NCBI RefSeq assembly: GCF_041102575.1
Contig: NZ_JBGCUE010000004.1
Location: 62,001-126,000 of the forward strand
Source of the DNA: Tenuifilum sp. 4138str
GTDB taxonomy: Bacteria; Bacteroidota; Bacteroidia; Bacteroidales; Tenuifilaceae
DNA: 64,000 nt
Direction: 5' to 3'
The notes under the pieces are model-generated. The model was given only the letters and a program-made list of their open reading frames with translations. It had not been told where the DNA came from and did not search any database. Positions 46,552-53,526 of the stretch are shown here, piece after piece (position 1 is the first letter of the stretch; the number at the start of each line of letters is the position of its first letter). The position numbers and the translations under genes were made by a program.

Positions 46552-47646
46552 TTATCTATTTAGGTTCATTAATAATTTAATGTTGTTTACCACGCCCTTC
46601 TCGGTAATAAAACCGCTTATCAGCCGGGCTGGTGTTATATCAAATCCGTAGTTTACAGCCGGGGTATTTTCTGGACAAATCAGCATATCGACTATATTCC
46701 CATTATACAAGCCCCTAACGTAGCGCACTTCGTTGCCCGATCGTTCCTCAATTGGGATTTTCCCTAGGCCTTCGGCTAGGGCGAAGTCGATGGTAGAGGT
46801 GGGTGCAGCTACGTAAAAGGGAATACCATTATCGTGTGCGGCGAGGGCTTTCAGGTAGGTGCCAATTTTATTGGCGGTGTCACCATTCGCGGCTATTCTA
46901 TCGGCACCGGTAATCACCATGTCCACCATTTGATTTTGCATAAGGTGTCCACCAGTATTATCGGCTATCAGCGTATGTGGAACGCCCTCGTTAAGCAGTT
47001 CCCAAGTGGTAAGGGCTGCCCCTTGGTTCCGGGGGCGGGTTTCATCGACCCAAACATGCAGCTTAATACCTTTACGGTGTGCAAGGTATATGGGCGATAG
47101 GGCTGAACCGTAATCGGTAAAGGCAAGCCAACCGGCATTGCAATGGGTGAGGATATTGACAACACCGCCCTTTTTTCTCTCACTAATCTCTTCAATTAAT
47201 GGCAACCCATGTAGGCCAATTAGCCGGCAGCTCTCAGCATCATGGTCGGCAAGCTGCTTTGCCGCATCAAGGGCTATGTGTGCCTTTTCTTCTAAAGTTA
47301 AACCGCTCGCAACCCTGGGACAAACTTTATCGATAGCCCATTTCAGGTTAACCGCGGTGGGTCGGGTGTTTAGAATTTCCGTAATGGCTCCATCAACAAA
47401 TACCATCGGTTGGTTGGCCTGAAACGCATCGCGGTAAGCCAAGTACACACCAAATGCTCCAGCCACACCAATTAGGCCGGCTCCACGCAGGTGCATCTCC
47501 TTTATGGCTATGGCCATCTGCTTATAGGACGATATTGTTTCAATATGGAACTCATGTGGTAGATAGCGTTGGTCAATTATTTGAACATCGGGCAGTTGGC
47601 CCTCATCAACCCAAATGGTTCTGTAGTATTGGTCTGCTACACGCAT
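46552..47646 (-). CDS. mtnA: S-methyl-5-thioribose-1-phosphate isomerase
   Basis: This 364-residue enzyme converts 5-methylthioribose-1-phosphate to 5-methylthioribulose-1-phosphate. The catalytic pair is clear: C169 in LTHCNAG and D249 in ITGADRIAANGD, each nine residues later than in B. subtilis MtnA (C160, D240). Other family blocks are MHLRGAG, RPTAVNLKWA and DETRPRNQGA. It works after MtnP, encoded divergently at 48051. A good promoter lies at 47668-47697. Confidence 0.94.
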   Translation of the reverse strand: MRVADQYYRTIWVDEGQLPDVQIIDQRYLPHEFHIETISSYKQMAIAIKEMHLRGAGLIGVAGAFGVYLAYRDAFQANQPMVFVDGAITEILNTRPTAVNLKWAIDKVCPRVASGLTLEEKAHIALDAAKQLADHDAESCRLIGLHGLPLIEEISERKKGGVVNILTHCNAGWLAFTDYGSALSPIYLAHRKGIKLHVWVDETRPRNQGAALTTWELLNEGVPHTLIADNTGGHLMQNQMVDMVITGADRIAANGDTANKIGTYLKALAAHDNGIPFYVAAPTSTIDFALAEGLGKIPIEERSGNEVRYVRGLYNGNIVDMLICPENTPAVNYGFDITPARLISGFITEKGVVNNIKLLMNLNR

Positions 47647-47667
47647 TGTTTTTACTCAACTTAGTGT

Positions 47668-47697
47668 CAAAGGTAAAAAGCTGTTTGAAAAAATCAA
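47668..47697 (-). promoter_or_regulatory. Promoter of mtnA
   Basis: On the minus strand TTG (47697-47695), a 19-nt spacer and TACCTTTG (47675-47668) fit the Bacteroidota consensus. The leader would be about 15 nt. Confidence 0.7.
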
Positions 47698-47759
47698 TGT
47701 AATTGTAGTCGGAAATGCTTTTTTTGACTGATTTGCATTAAATTTACTATGTTAAATTA

Positions 47760-48037
47760 AAAAGTCGTTCAGTTAATAAAAATAAACATGCCTTTTGTTA
47801 TCCTGAGTGAAACGAAGGATCTCAGTCAATGCTAAAAGAGAAAAAGTGCATGGAGATGCTTCGTTGAAGTCTATCCCGATAAATCGGGACTCAGCATGAC
47901 AATGGAGCAGAAGGGAAGTAAGGGTTTTTGTCATCCCGAGCAAAGTCGAGGGATCTCATCAAAGGACTGAAGAGAAAAAGAGTAAAGAGATGCTTCGGCG
48001 AGCTCAGCATGACAAATAATCTAACTACACGGCAATG
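47760..48037. mobile_element. Shorter relative of the 3431-4192 TIR element
   Basis: The left end (GTCGTTCAGTTAATAAAAAT, then ATGCC and TATCCTGAG) and the right end (read backwards, CATTGCCGTGTAGTTAG then ATTTGTCATG) match the two ends of the 3431 element with several changes. The middle keeps two palindromic GTCATCC-type modules but lacks the long palindrome. Flanks ATGTTAAATT and ATGTTTAATA (8 of 10 equal) may be a decayed target duplication. It lies between the divergent mtnA and mtnP genes. No gene is present in 47647-48050. Confidence 0.6.
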
Positions 48038-48050
48038 ATGTTTAATACTA

Positions 48051-48803
48051 ATGTATATGCCTACAATTGGAATTATTGGCGGCTCCGGGCTCGATAACCC
48101 TGATATTATTAAAGATGCCACCACGCTTAGGGTAGATACCCCCTACGGGAATCCATCGTCGCTGCTGAGGGTTGGGACTATTGGCAGTAACAGGGTGATT
48201 ATTATTGCCCGCCATGGACATAGCCATGAGTATAGCCCAACTGAGGTAAACTACCGGGCAAATATTTACGCGCTCAAGCATCAGGGTGCCGATTGCATTA
48301 TAGCCACTACTGCTTGCGGAAGTTTACGAGCAGAGATTGAACGGGGTGACTTTGTTTTACTTGACCAGTTCATTGATTTTACCCGAAAGCGCATTAATAC
48401 TTACCATGAATCCTTTGCCAGTGGTGCGGTTCATACCCCCATGGCCGATCCCTTCGACTCGGCATTGCGTGCCCATATCCTTGATTGTGCCGGCAGGGTA
48501 GGGGTTAAGTGTCATCCACGGGGAACCGTGGTAACCATTGAGGGGCCGCGCTTTTCCACCCGTGCCGAATCAATGATGTTTCGCAGCTGGGGAGCCGATG
48601 TAATTAACATGTCGGTTGCCACCGAGGTGGCCCTGGCCAACGAGCTGGCCATTCCCTATGCTGCCATTGCCATGAGCACCGATTACGATTGCTGGAAAAC
48701 CGATGAACCACCCGTGAGCTGGGAGAAGATAGTTCGCATTTTTGAACAAAATGCTCAACGCATGATTGCGCTACTACGCATGGTAGTTGAAACCTTAAAG
48801 TAA
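48051..48803 (+). CDS. mtnP: S-methyl-5'-thioadenosine phosphorylase
   Basis: This 250-residue enzyme cleaves methylthioadenosine with phosphate to adenine and methylthioribose-1-phosphate. It tracks human MTAP closely: IGIIGGSGLD, RHGHSHEYSP, VNYRANIYAL, TTACGSLRAEIERGDFV, VTIEGPRFSTRAES, WGADVINMSV and the 6-aminopurine-specifying TDYDCWK. The second Met (48057, MPTIGIIGG) is an equally good start. It is divergent from mtnA, and the GNAT gene follows after 5 bp. Confidence 0.93.
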   Translation: MYMPTIGIIGGSGLDNPDIIKDATTLRVDTPYGNPSSLLRVGTIGSNRVIIIARHGHSHEYSPTEVNYRANIYALKHQGADCIIATTACGSLRAEIERGDFVLLDQFIDFTRKRINTYHESFASGAVHTPMADPFDSALRAHILDCAGRVGVKCHPRGTVVTIEGPRFSTRAESMMFRSWGADVINMSVATEVALANELAIPYAAIAMSTDYDCWKTDEPPVSWEKIVRIFEQNAQRMIALLRMVVETLK

Positions 48804-48808
48804 AGCCC

Positions 48809-49237
48809 ATGTTTACAATTCGAAAGGCAACACCTGCCGATATAGAACCGGTTTACCAGCTAATTTGCGACCTTGAGGGTGAGAGCCTCAATTACTCATA
48901 CTTTGCTGAGAATTACCGAAGGAATCTTGAAGATAGCACGGTGCATTACTGGGTAGCCTGCCATGGCGAAAAGGTTATAGGTTTCTTGAGCATGCATGTT
49001 CAGCGTATTCTGCATCACGTGAGGTTAACCTGTGAGCTCCAGGAGCTAAACGTTTTGCCCGGGTATCGCTCGCAGGGGGTTGGCAGCATGCTGAAGGAGC
49101 AAGCGGAGAAACTTGCCAAAGACCTCGGTCTTGAAGAGGTTGAACTTACCACCCGAAATTACAGGGTGCGAACACAGGAATTTTACAAACGGTTGGGATA
49201 CGAGCAAACACATCTCAAGTATGTGAAAAAGCTTTAG
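48809..49237 (+). CDS. GNAT family N-acetyltransferase
   Basis: This 142-residue single GNAT domain begins FTIRKATPADIEPVYQLI, has a strand GFLSMHVQR and the acetyl-CoA loop LPGYRSQGVGSMLKEQAEKLA (motif A), and ends with YKRLGYEQTHLKYVKKL. It should acetylate an amine; the substrate is not known. It is probably co-transcribed with mtnP. Confidence 0.9.
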   Translation: MFTIRKATPADIEPVYQLICDLEGESLNYSYFAENYRRNLEDSTVHYWVACHGEKVIGFLSMHVQRILHHVRLTCELQELNVLPGYRSQGVGSMLKEQAEKLAKDLGLEEVELTTRNYRVRTQEFYKRLGYEQTHLKYVKKL

Positions 49238-49479
49238 AGAGCAATATTAGCCATGGATACATTGCTTATGCACAACATCTTGTTAGGCCGTTTTAGTTAC
49301 ATTCAATTAAACTGTTACTATCTCTGAACCGTTACTAAAATTCTATATATTAAAAATTGCATGGTAAAATAATCTATATACTGCAAATCAAATTTGACAA
49401 AACTCAATGAACTTTAAAAAGCGTGGAATATTTTTCTGTGGAAATGCTTTAAGTCAACCCGCAAATTGTCCAATATTTT
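49238..49479. other. Intergenic region before the adk promoter
   Basis: This A/T-rich DNA shows no open frame of note, no dispersed repeat and no clear terminator for the GNAT gene. Confidence 0.6.
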
Positions 49480-49510
49480 TTTGGCTGTGACAATTGTTTA
49501 CCTATATTTG
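49480..49510 (+). promoter_or_regulatory. Promoter of adk
   Basis: TTTG at 49480-49483, a 19-nt spacer and TATATTTG at 49503-49510 are an exact consensus match. The leader would be about 63 nt. Confidence 0.8.
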
Positions 49511-49579
49511 TTCAAGCATTTTAGCAGGTAAGAGGTTGGAAACTAAACAGCAATAAACCAAAACACAATATATCGTAAA

Positions 49580-50155
49580 ATGCTTAACATTGTTTTATTT
49601 GGCCCCCCGGGCGCAGGCAAGGGCACTCAATCCCAAAAAATAATTGAGAAATACAAGCTGCAGCATCTGGCTACTGGCGATATGCTTAGGGCTGCAATAC
49701 GTGAACAATCGCCAATTGGAGTAGAGGCTCAAAAGTATATCGATAAAGGGCAGCTGGTTCCCGATGAGATGGTAATCAATTTGATTACCGGAGAACTCGA
49801 TAACCACCACGATGTTCCGGGCTTTGTTTTCGATGGATTTCCCCGAACTACCGTACAGGCCAAGAAACTCGACGAAATGCTCGATGCCAAAAAAGCTCCC
49901 ATTACCATAATGTTAGCCTTGGAGGTTGAGTACGATCAGCTTTTAGCTCGCCTGCTAAACCGGGGAAAAATGAGCGACCGCAGCGATGACCAGGACGAAG
50001 GTATTATCCGTGGCCGGCTCGATATCTACAACAAAACAACCCTGCCGGTAATGGATTACTACAAGGCGCAGGGCAAGTACCGTGGCGTTAACGGAATGGG
50101 TACTATCGATGAAATATTTGAGCGAATTTGCCAGGTGATTGACAGTAGCCGGTAA
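49580..50155 (+). CDS. adk: Adenylate kinase
   Basis: This 191-residue enzyme interconverts ATP + AMP and 2 ADP. The P-loop GPPGAGKGT lies at 8-16, the AMP site at ATGDMLR and GFVFDGFPRT, and the LID is of the short type (NRGKMSDRSDDQDEGIIRGRL), without the zinc Cys set. It has its own promoter and terminator. In other Bacteroidota adk often lies next to obg; here an 8-kb block separates them. Confidence 0.97.
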   Translation: MLNIVLFGPPGAGKGTQSQKIIEKYKLQHLATGDMLRAAIREQSPIGVEAQKYIDKGQLVPDEMVINLITGELDNHHDVPGFVFDGFPRTTVQAKKLDEMLDAKKAPITIMLALEVEYDQLLARLLNRGKMSDRSDDQDEGIIRGRLDIYNKTTLPVMDYYKAQGKYRGVNGMGTIDEIFERICQVIDSSR

Positions 50156-50175
50156 CAAAGCCTAATTAATACATC

Positions 50176-50205
50176 AAGGCCATCGAGGTAGTCGATGGCC
50201 TTTCT
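50176..50205 (+). terminator. Intrinsic terminator of adk
   Basis: AAGGCCATCGA (50176-50186) pairs fully with TCGATGGCCTT (50192-50202) around GGTAG, then TCTTG follows. Confidence 0.85.
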
Positions 50206-50705
50206 TGTTCCATATAATAATAAACTGTAAGCACCCCCGTCATTGAATTTCTTTTTAGAGAGATTTTATTACTGGCATTTACCTTAGGCTATCTGGGAAT
50301 ATTTACTCCCACTCAAGATTGACTAAGGTTTTAGTATGACATTTGGATACTATAGGAGTAAAGGTTCTAAAATCCAGAGATATTTAAAAATGACAAATTA
50401 AACTCTGAAATTTAAATAAAAGTCCGTTTGATGTACATTAAATATTTTTTTATTTGTTTGTAATTGACCTGGCAGTTATTAAACCTATACACCTAAATCA
50501 GTTGCATAGGGATGATTTTTTAGGATAAATAAACGACATAACACCAAACAATGAAAAAAAGGGTAAGACAACCTTTGCTGCAAGTTGACTGTAAAAAACA
50601 AATGAAACCCCTCCACACAAAAATGCAATACTATGATTGTCCATTCTGCAACCGTCCCTTCGCTGCTACACACTTGCTCTTTTCGCCCACCCGCTAAATC
50701 TGCAA
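50206..50705. other. Gene-free spacer between adk and the hemerythrin promoter
   Basis: About 500 bp of A/T-rich DNA holds no convincing gene on either strand. A 62-codon minus-strand frame (50485-50673) has no family features. No repeat was noticed. Confidence 0.55.
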
Positions 50706-50736
50706 TTGATTAAATCGGCAATAATTGCTATTTTTG
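50706..50736 (+). promoter_or_regulatory. Predicted hemerythrin-operon promoter, now cut off by the IS
   Basis: TTG (50706-50708), a 20-nt spacer and TATTTTTG (50729-50736) fit the consensus. The IS lies directly after TATTTTTGAA. Removing the IS and one 9-bp copy restores a -7 box whose last base is 17 bp before the hemerythrin ATG. Confidence 0.6.
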
Positions 50737-50828
50737 AACACAGCTGTCCAAAATAATTTAAAATCAAAAAATGCCTATCAGTTAATCAGGCAGTTAGGAT
50801 TCAAAAGCAACCATTTTAAAATTAAACC

Positions 50829-51995
50829 CTACCCTGCAAAAAGCTTTAGCTGTACCGCATCCTCCTTTCTGGGACGGACAAAGGGCTGGTTTAGCCATTC
50901 CCACAGGTTAATCTTCACGAATAGGTTCAACCGGACAAAGCTAACCAGGTTCGACATGTGCCACTGGTACTTGGCCTTGGCTTTCAGGAATGTGAGCAGC
51001 AGTATAGTGATCAGCGCCGTCCAGATCTGGATCTGCACAGCGTTCTCGGATGTGCCCACAAACGACTTAATCCTAAGGTTCTGCTTGATTAGCTTGAAGA
51101 ACGACTCGATGTGCCACCGTTCCCTGTAGATGCGTGCCACGGTGGTTGCTGTCCAGGAACGGTTGTTGGTAATGAAGACCAGCTCGTTCTTATTGACCTC
51201 GTCCCAGTACCTCACCCGGCGGAGCAGCCTGGGGTAATCGTGCTGGCTTTTTACCCCGGAAAGGCGTATGTTGGAGTCCTGCAGCACATTCCTATCCCTT
51301 TCCCCCGACACGTCAAAGTCCTCGACCAGCTCGTAGTCCAGGTTATCCTTGGAGCGGGTGACGAACCAGGTGTTCATGCTGTCCAGCTTGTTCCACCAGG
51401 AAAAGTCGTAGTAGCCCATATCGAATACCAAAATGCTACCCGAGGGCAAGCTCATGCCCCTGGCGGCGGTAATGTCGGCCACGCTGCCCCGGGTCAGGTC
51501 GGCAAAGGCCGGAAGGCATCCCTCGTAGTCCAGCAGCAGGTGCAGCTTGACAGCGCCCTTGCGCGTCCTGAACTTCGCCCAGTCGTACAGCGACAGCGAT
51601 ATGACGCTGGCGTCCAACAGGTAAACCTTTCGCCGTATCTGGCGCAGGGCCGGCTTGGCAAACCTGAAATGCGCCCTGAAATGCGCCGCCAGGGCGTAGT
51701 AAAACTCTTCGAATAGCTTGCTGGGCCGCCTCCCGTTAATGTAGGATATGCTCGACTTGGATGGGGCCTGCGTGCAGCCCAGGTGGACTATGTTACCCGT
51801 TATGCTCCTTAAGCCGTTCGAGATATCCCGTACCGAGCTAAGCTGCCCCAGGTGGCAAAACACCATGCTGATGAGGTGTGTCCAGCTATCAATCCCCTTA
51901 CTGTACTTGTCCCCGTTGTACCTCTTTACGATATCGGAGAATATATGTCGGGGTATAAGGCTGGTGATTTGGGAAAAAAGTGTTAACTTTACCAT
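50829..51995 (-). CDS. IS4-family DDE transposase
   Basis: This 388-residue protein has an N-terminal DUF4372-like helical region (FSQITSLIPRHIFSDIV) and a DDE core. The first Asp is in YLLDASVISLSL, the second in LVFDMGYYDF, and the Glu is in the exact IS4 signature Y-(2)-R-(3)-E-(6)-K (YRERWHIESFFKLIK). The frame is intact. The start codon at 51995 lies within one arm of an 11-bp inverted repeat (51994-52004 and 52047-52057), which could hide it in transcripts that enter from outside. Confidence 0.93.
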   Translation of the reverse strand: MVKLTLFSQITSLIPRHIFSDIVKRYNGDKYSKGIDSWTHLISMVFCHLGQLSSVRDISNGLRSITGNIVHLGCTQAPSKSSISYINGRRPSKLFEEFYYALAAHFRAHFRFAKPALRQIRRKVYLLDASVISLSLYDWAKFRTRKGAVKLHLLLDYEGCLPAFADLTRGSVADITAARGMSLPSGSILVFDMGYYDFSWWNKLDSMNTWFVTRSKDNLDYELVEDFDVSGERDRNVLQDSNIRLSGVKSQHDYPRLLRRVRYWDEVNKNELVFITNNRSWTATTVARIYRERWHIESFFKLIKQNLRIKSFVGTSENAVQIQIWTALITILLLTFLKAKAKYQWHMSNLVSFVRLNLFVKINLWEWLNQPFVRPRKEDAVQLKLFAG

Positions 51996-52057
51996 GGGAG
52001 TTGGTTTTTTTGGTCAATGTAAAACTATCCCTTAACGGGGATATTTCCAACTCCCAT
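51994..52057 (-). promoter_or_regulatory. Hairpin over the transposase start codon
   Basis: ATGGGAGTTGG (51994-52004) pairs with CCAACTCCCAT (52047-52057), with an inner TATCCC/GGGATA hairpin (52026-52043). The start codon complement at 51993-51995 overlaps the stem. In IS10 and IS50 similar structures block translation from read-through transcripts. Confidence 0.5.
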
Positions 52058-52116
52058 TTTTTAGCTACTAAATTCTATTTTGGACGGATGTGATTTTTGA
52101 ATAAAATATTCTTGCT

Positions 52117-52830
52117 ATGTATCTGACGAATAGAGCATATATAAAACCCGATATGAAAATGTCGGATTTGATAGTCGAAAACCCGAGGCTATTAATTCTT
52201 TTGGAACATTTCAATTTAGATTTTGTGGTAAGCGACAAAACAGTTTCTCTGCTATGTGACGAGAATTCAATACCTCTTCAACTATTTCTACTCTTTGGAA
52301 ATCTTTACAATGGTTATCAACCAGAAGTGAGTCATATAGGTTCGCCTGAAGACATAAAAACCATTATTATGTTTCTAAGAAACAGTCACATATACTATAA
52401 AGAAGAAAAATACCCTGAAATACTTAGTTACATTAAACAGATTCAAGATAAAACGCATAATAGTGAGATTAAACTTATTGAGAACTTTTTTAAAGACTAC
52501 TTTACCGAAGTGCTCGAACATCTGGATTATGAAGAGACAATAGCCTTTCCTTACATTGTTAATCTTGTTGAGCAAAAGGGTAAGCAAGTAAATTCAGATT
52601 TTTCAGCAAATGAATATCGAGAACACCATACTGACATTGAAACAAAACTTACCGACCTGAAAAACCTGCTATTAAAACACATAAAGATTTCAAACGAGCT
52701 GCCCTTAAGAAGAAAATTGTTCCTTTCATTGTTTGAGCTAGATTTTGATTTACAGTTACACGCAATGATTGAAGAATCAATTCTACTGCCAATAGTTGCC
52801 GATATTGAAAGTACTATGAGAAATGAGTAG
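52117..52830 (+). CDS. Hemerythrin-domain protein, RIC/ScdA-like
   Basis: This 237-residue protein has an N-terminal ScdA_N-like segment (about 14-36; MSDLIVENPRLLILLEHFNLDF) and a hemerythrin HHE four-helix bundle with likely di-iron ligands H91, H135, E139/E140, H170/H171, H215 and E219. RIC proteins (YtfE, ScdA) repair iron-sulfur clusters after nitric oxide or oxidative damage; oxygen or NO sensing is another role of such domains. The downstream regulator overlaps by 8 bp, so the two are coupled. The IS ends 24 bp upstream of the start and has broken the predicted promoter. Confidence 0.85.
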   Translation: MYLTNRAYIKPDMKMSDLIVENPRLLILLEHFNLDFVVSDKTVSLLCDENSIPLQLFLLFGNLYNGYQPEVSHIGSPEDIKTIIMFLRNSHIYYKEEKYPEILSYIKQIQDKTHNSEIKLIENFFKDYFTEVLEHLDYEETIAFPYIVNLVEQKGKQVNSDFSANEYREHHTDIETKLTDLKNLLLKHIKISNELPLRRKLFLSLFELDFDLQLHAMIEESILLPIVADIESTMRNE

Positions 52831-53410
52831 GGCTAAAATAAATATTGCTATTTTAGAATCTTCTTCAATTGTTTTTGAAGGCATAGTTTCTTTACTTTCG
52901 AAAACCGATAGCAATTATAACTACTATCATTGTAATAGTATTGAAGCACTTAACCACTATTGTTTTAAACACAAAATCGACATAGCTATTGTTAACCCTC
53001 TTCTTTTGGTCAATATTCAGGATGATTTCAACAGGTTCAGAAGAGAACATAGTGATATTTACCTATTGGGTATTGTATATTCTGTCTTTGATAGGGCAAC
53101 ATTAGATATTTTTGACGAGATAATTCAAATTACCGACAAAACAGGTGATGTTATCGCAAAGTTACATAATGGAAAAGGTAGCAAGAAAGAGTCAATTAAT
53201 ATTCGTGAAGAGTTGACTGCAAGAGAAATTGATATACTGGTTCAACTACTCAAAGGCCTTTCAAATAAAGAAATTGCCGAAGAATTAAACATCAGTATCC
53301 ATACCGTTATTAGCCACAGAAAAAACATTGTCGAAAAAACTGGCATCAAGAGTTTGCCCGGTCTTACAATTTATGCCATATCAAAAAAAATCATTCCTCC
53401 AGGTTACTAA
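52823..53410 (+). CDS. LuxR-type regulator with degenerate receiver domain
   Basis: This 195-residue protein is built like a NarL-type response regulator, but the phosphoacceptor position holds Asn58 (DIAIVNPLL) and the usual acidic pair is replaced by LESSS (11-15). Phosphorylation is therefore unlikely. The C-terminal LuxR helix-turn-helix (about 130-185; LTAREIDILVQLLKGLSNKEIAEELN, HTVISHRKNI) is intact. Overlap with the hemerythrin gene suggests that the di-iron protein, rather than a kinase, controls it. Likely targets are the receptor gene downstream or iron-stress genes. Confidence 0.85.
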   Translation: MSRAKINIAILESSSIVFEGIVSLLSKTDSNYNYYHCNSIEALNHYCFKHKIDIAIVNPLLLVNIQDDFNRFRREHSDIYLLGIVYSVFDRATLDIFDEIIQITDKTGDVIAKLHNGKGSKKESINIREELTAREIDILVQLLKGLSNKEIAEELNISIHTVISHRKNIVEKTGIKSLPGLTIYAISKKIIPPGY

Positions 53411-53526
53411 TCTATCCCTACAAAAGGGGATAAGATGCCATCAAAAACCCAACTAATAGCTATTACACAGGCGTTGCTTTGTTAGTTACTTTGCCATCTG
53501 TTAAATCACTAAAACTTGATGGTAAA

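Larger units (their letters stand above)
50739..52092 (-). mobile_element. Intact IS4-family insertion sequence (1354 bp)
   Basis: The terminal inverted repeats are CACAGCTGTCCAAAATA (50739-50755) and CACATCCGTCCAAAATA (52092-52076 on the minus strand), 15 of 17 equal. A 9-bp direct duplication ATTTTTGAA flanks the element at 50730-50738 and 52093-52101. One full transposase gene lies inside. Its middle is distinctly more G/C-rich than the surroundings. Exact duplication and an intact gene suggest a recent insertion. Confidence 0.92.

Noticed and set aside
50485-50673. Possible 62-residue minus-strand gene after adk
   Set aside because: It has no promoter, no recognisable family and a composition like the spacer around it.
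51111-51716. 201-codon plus-strand frame inside the IS
   Set aside because: It is the antisense shadow of the G/C-rich transposase gene, which has the full DDE and YREK motifs.
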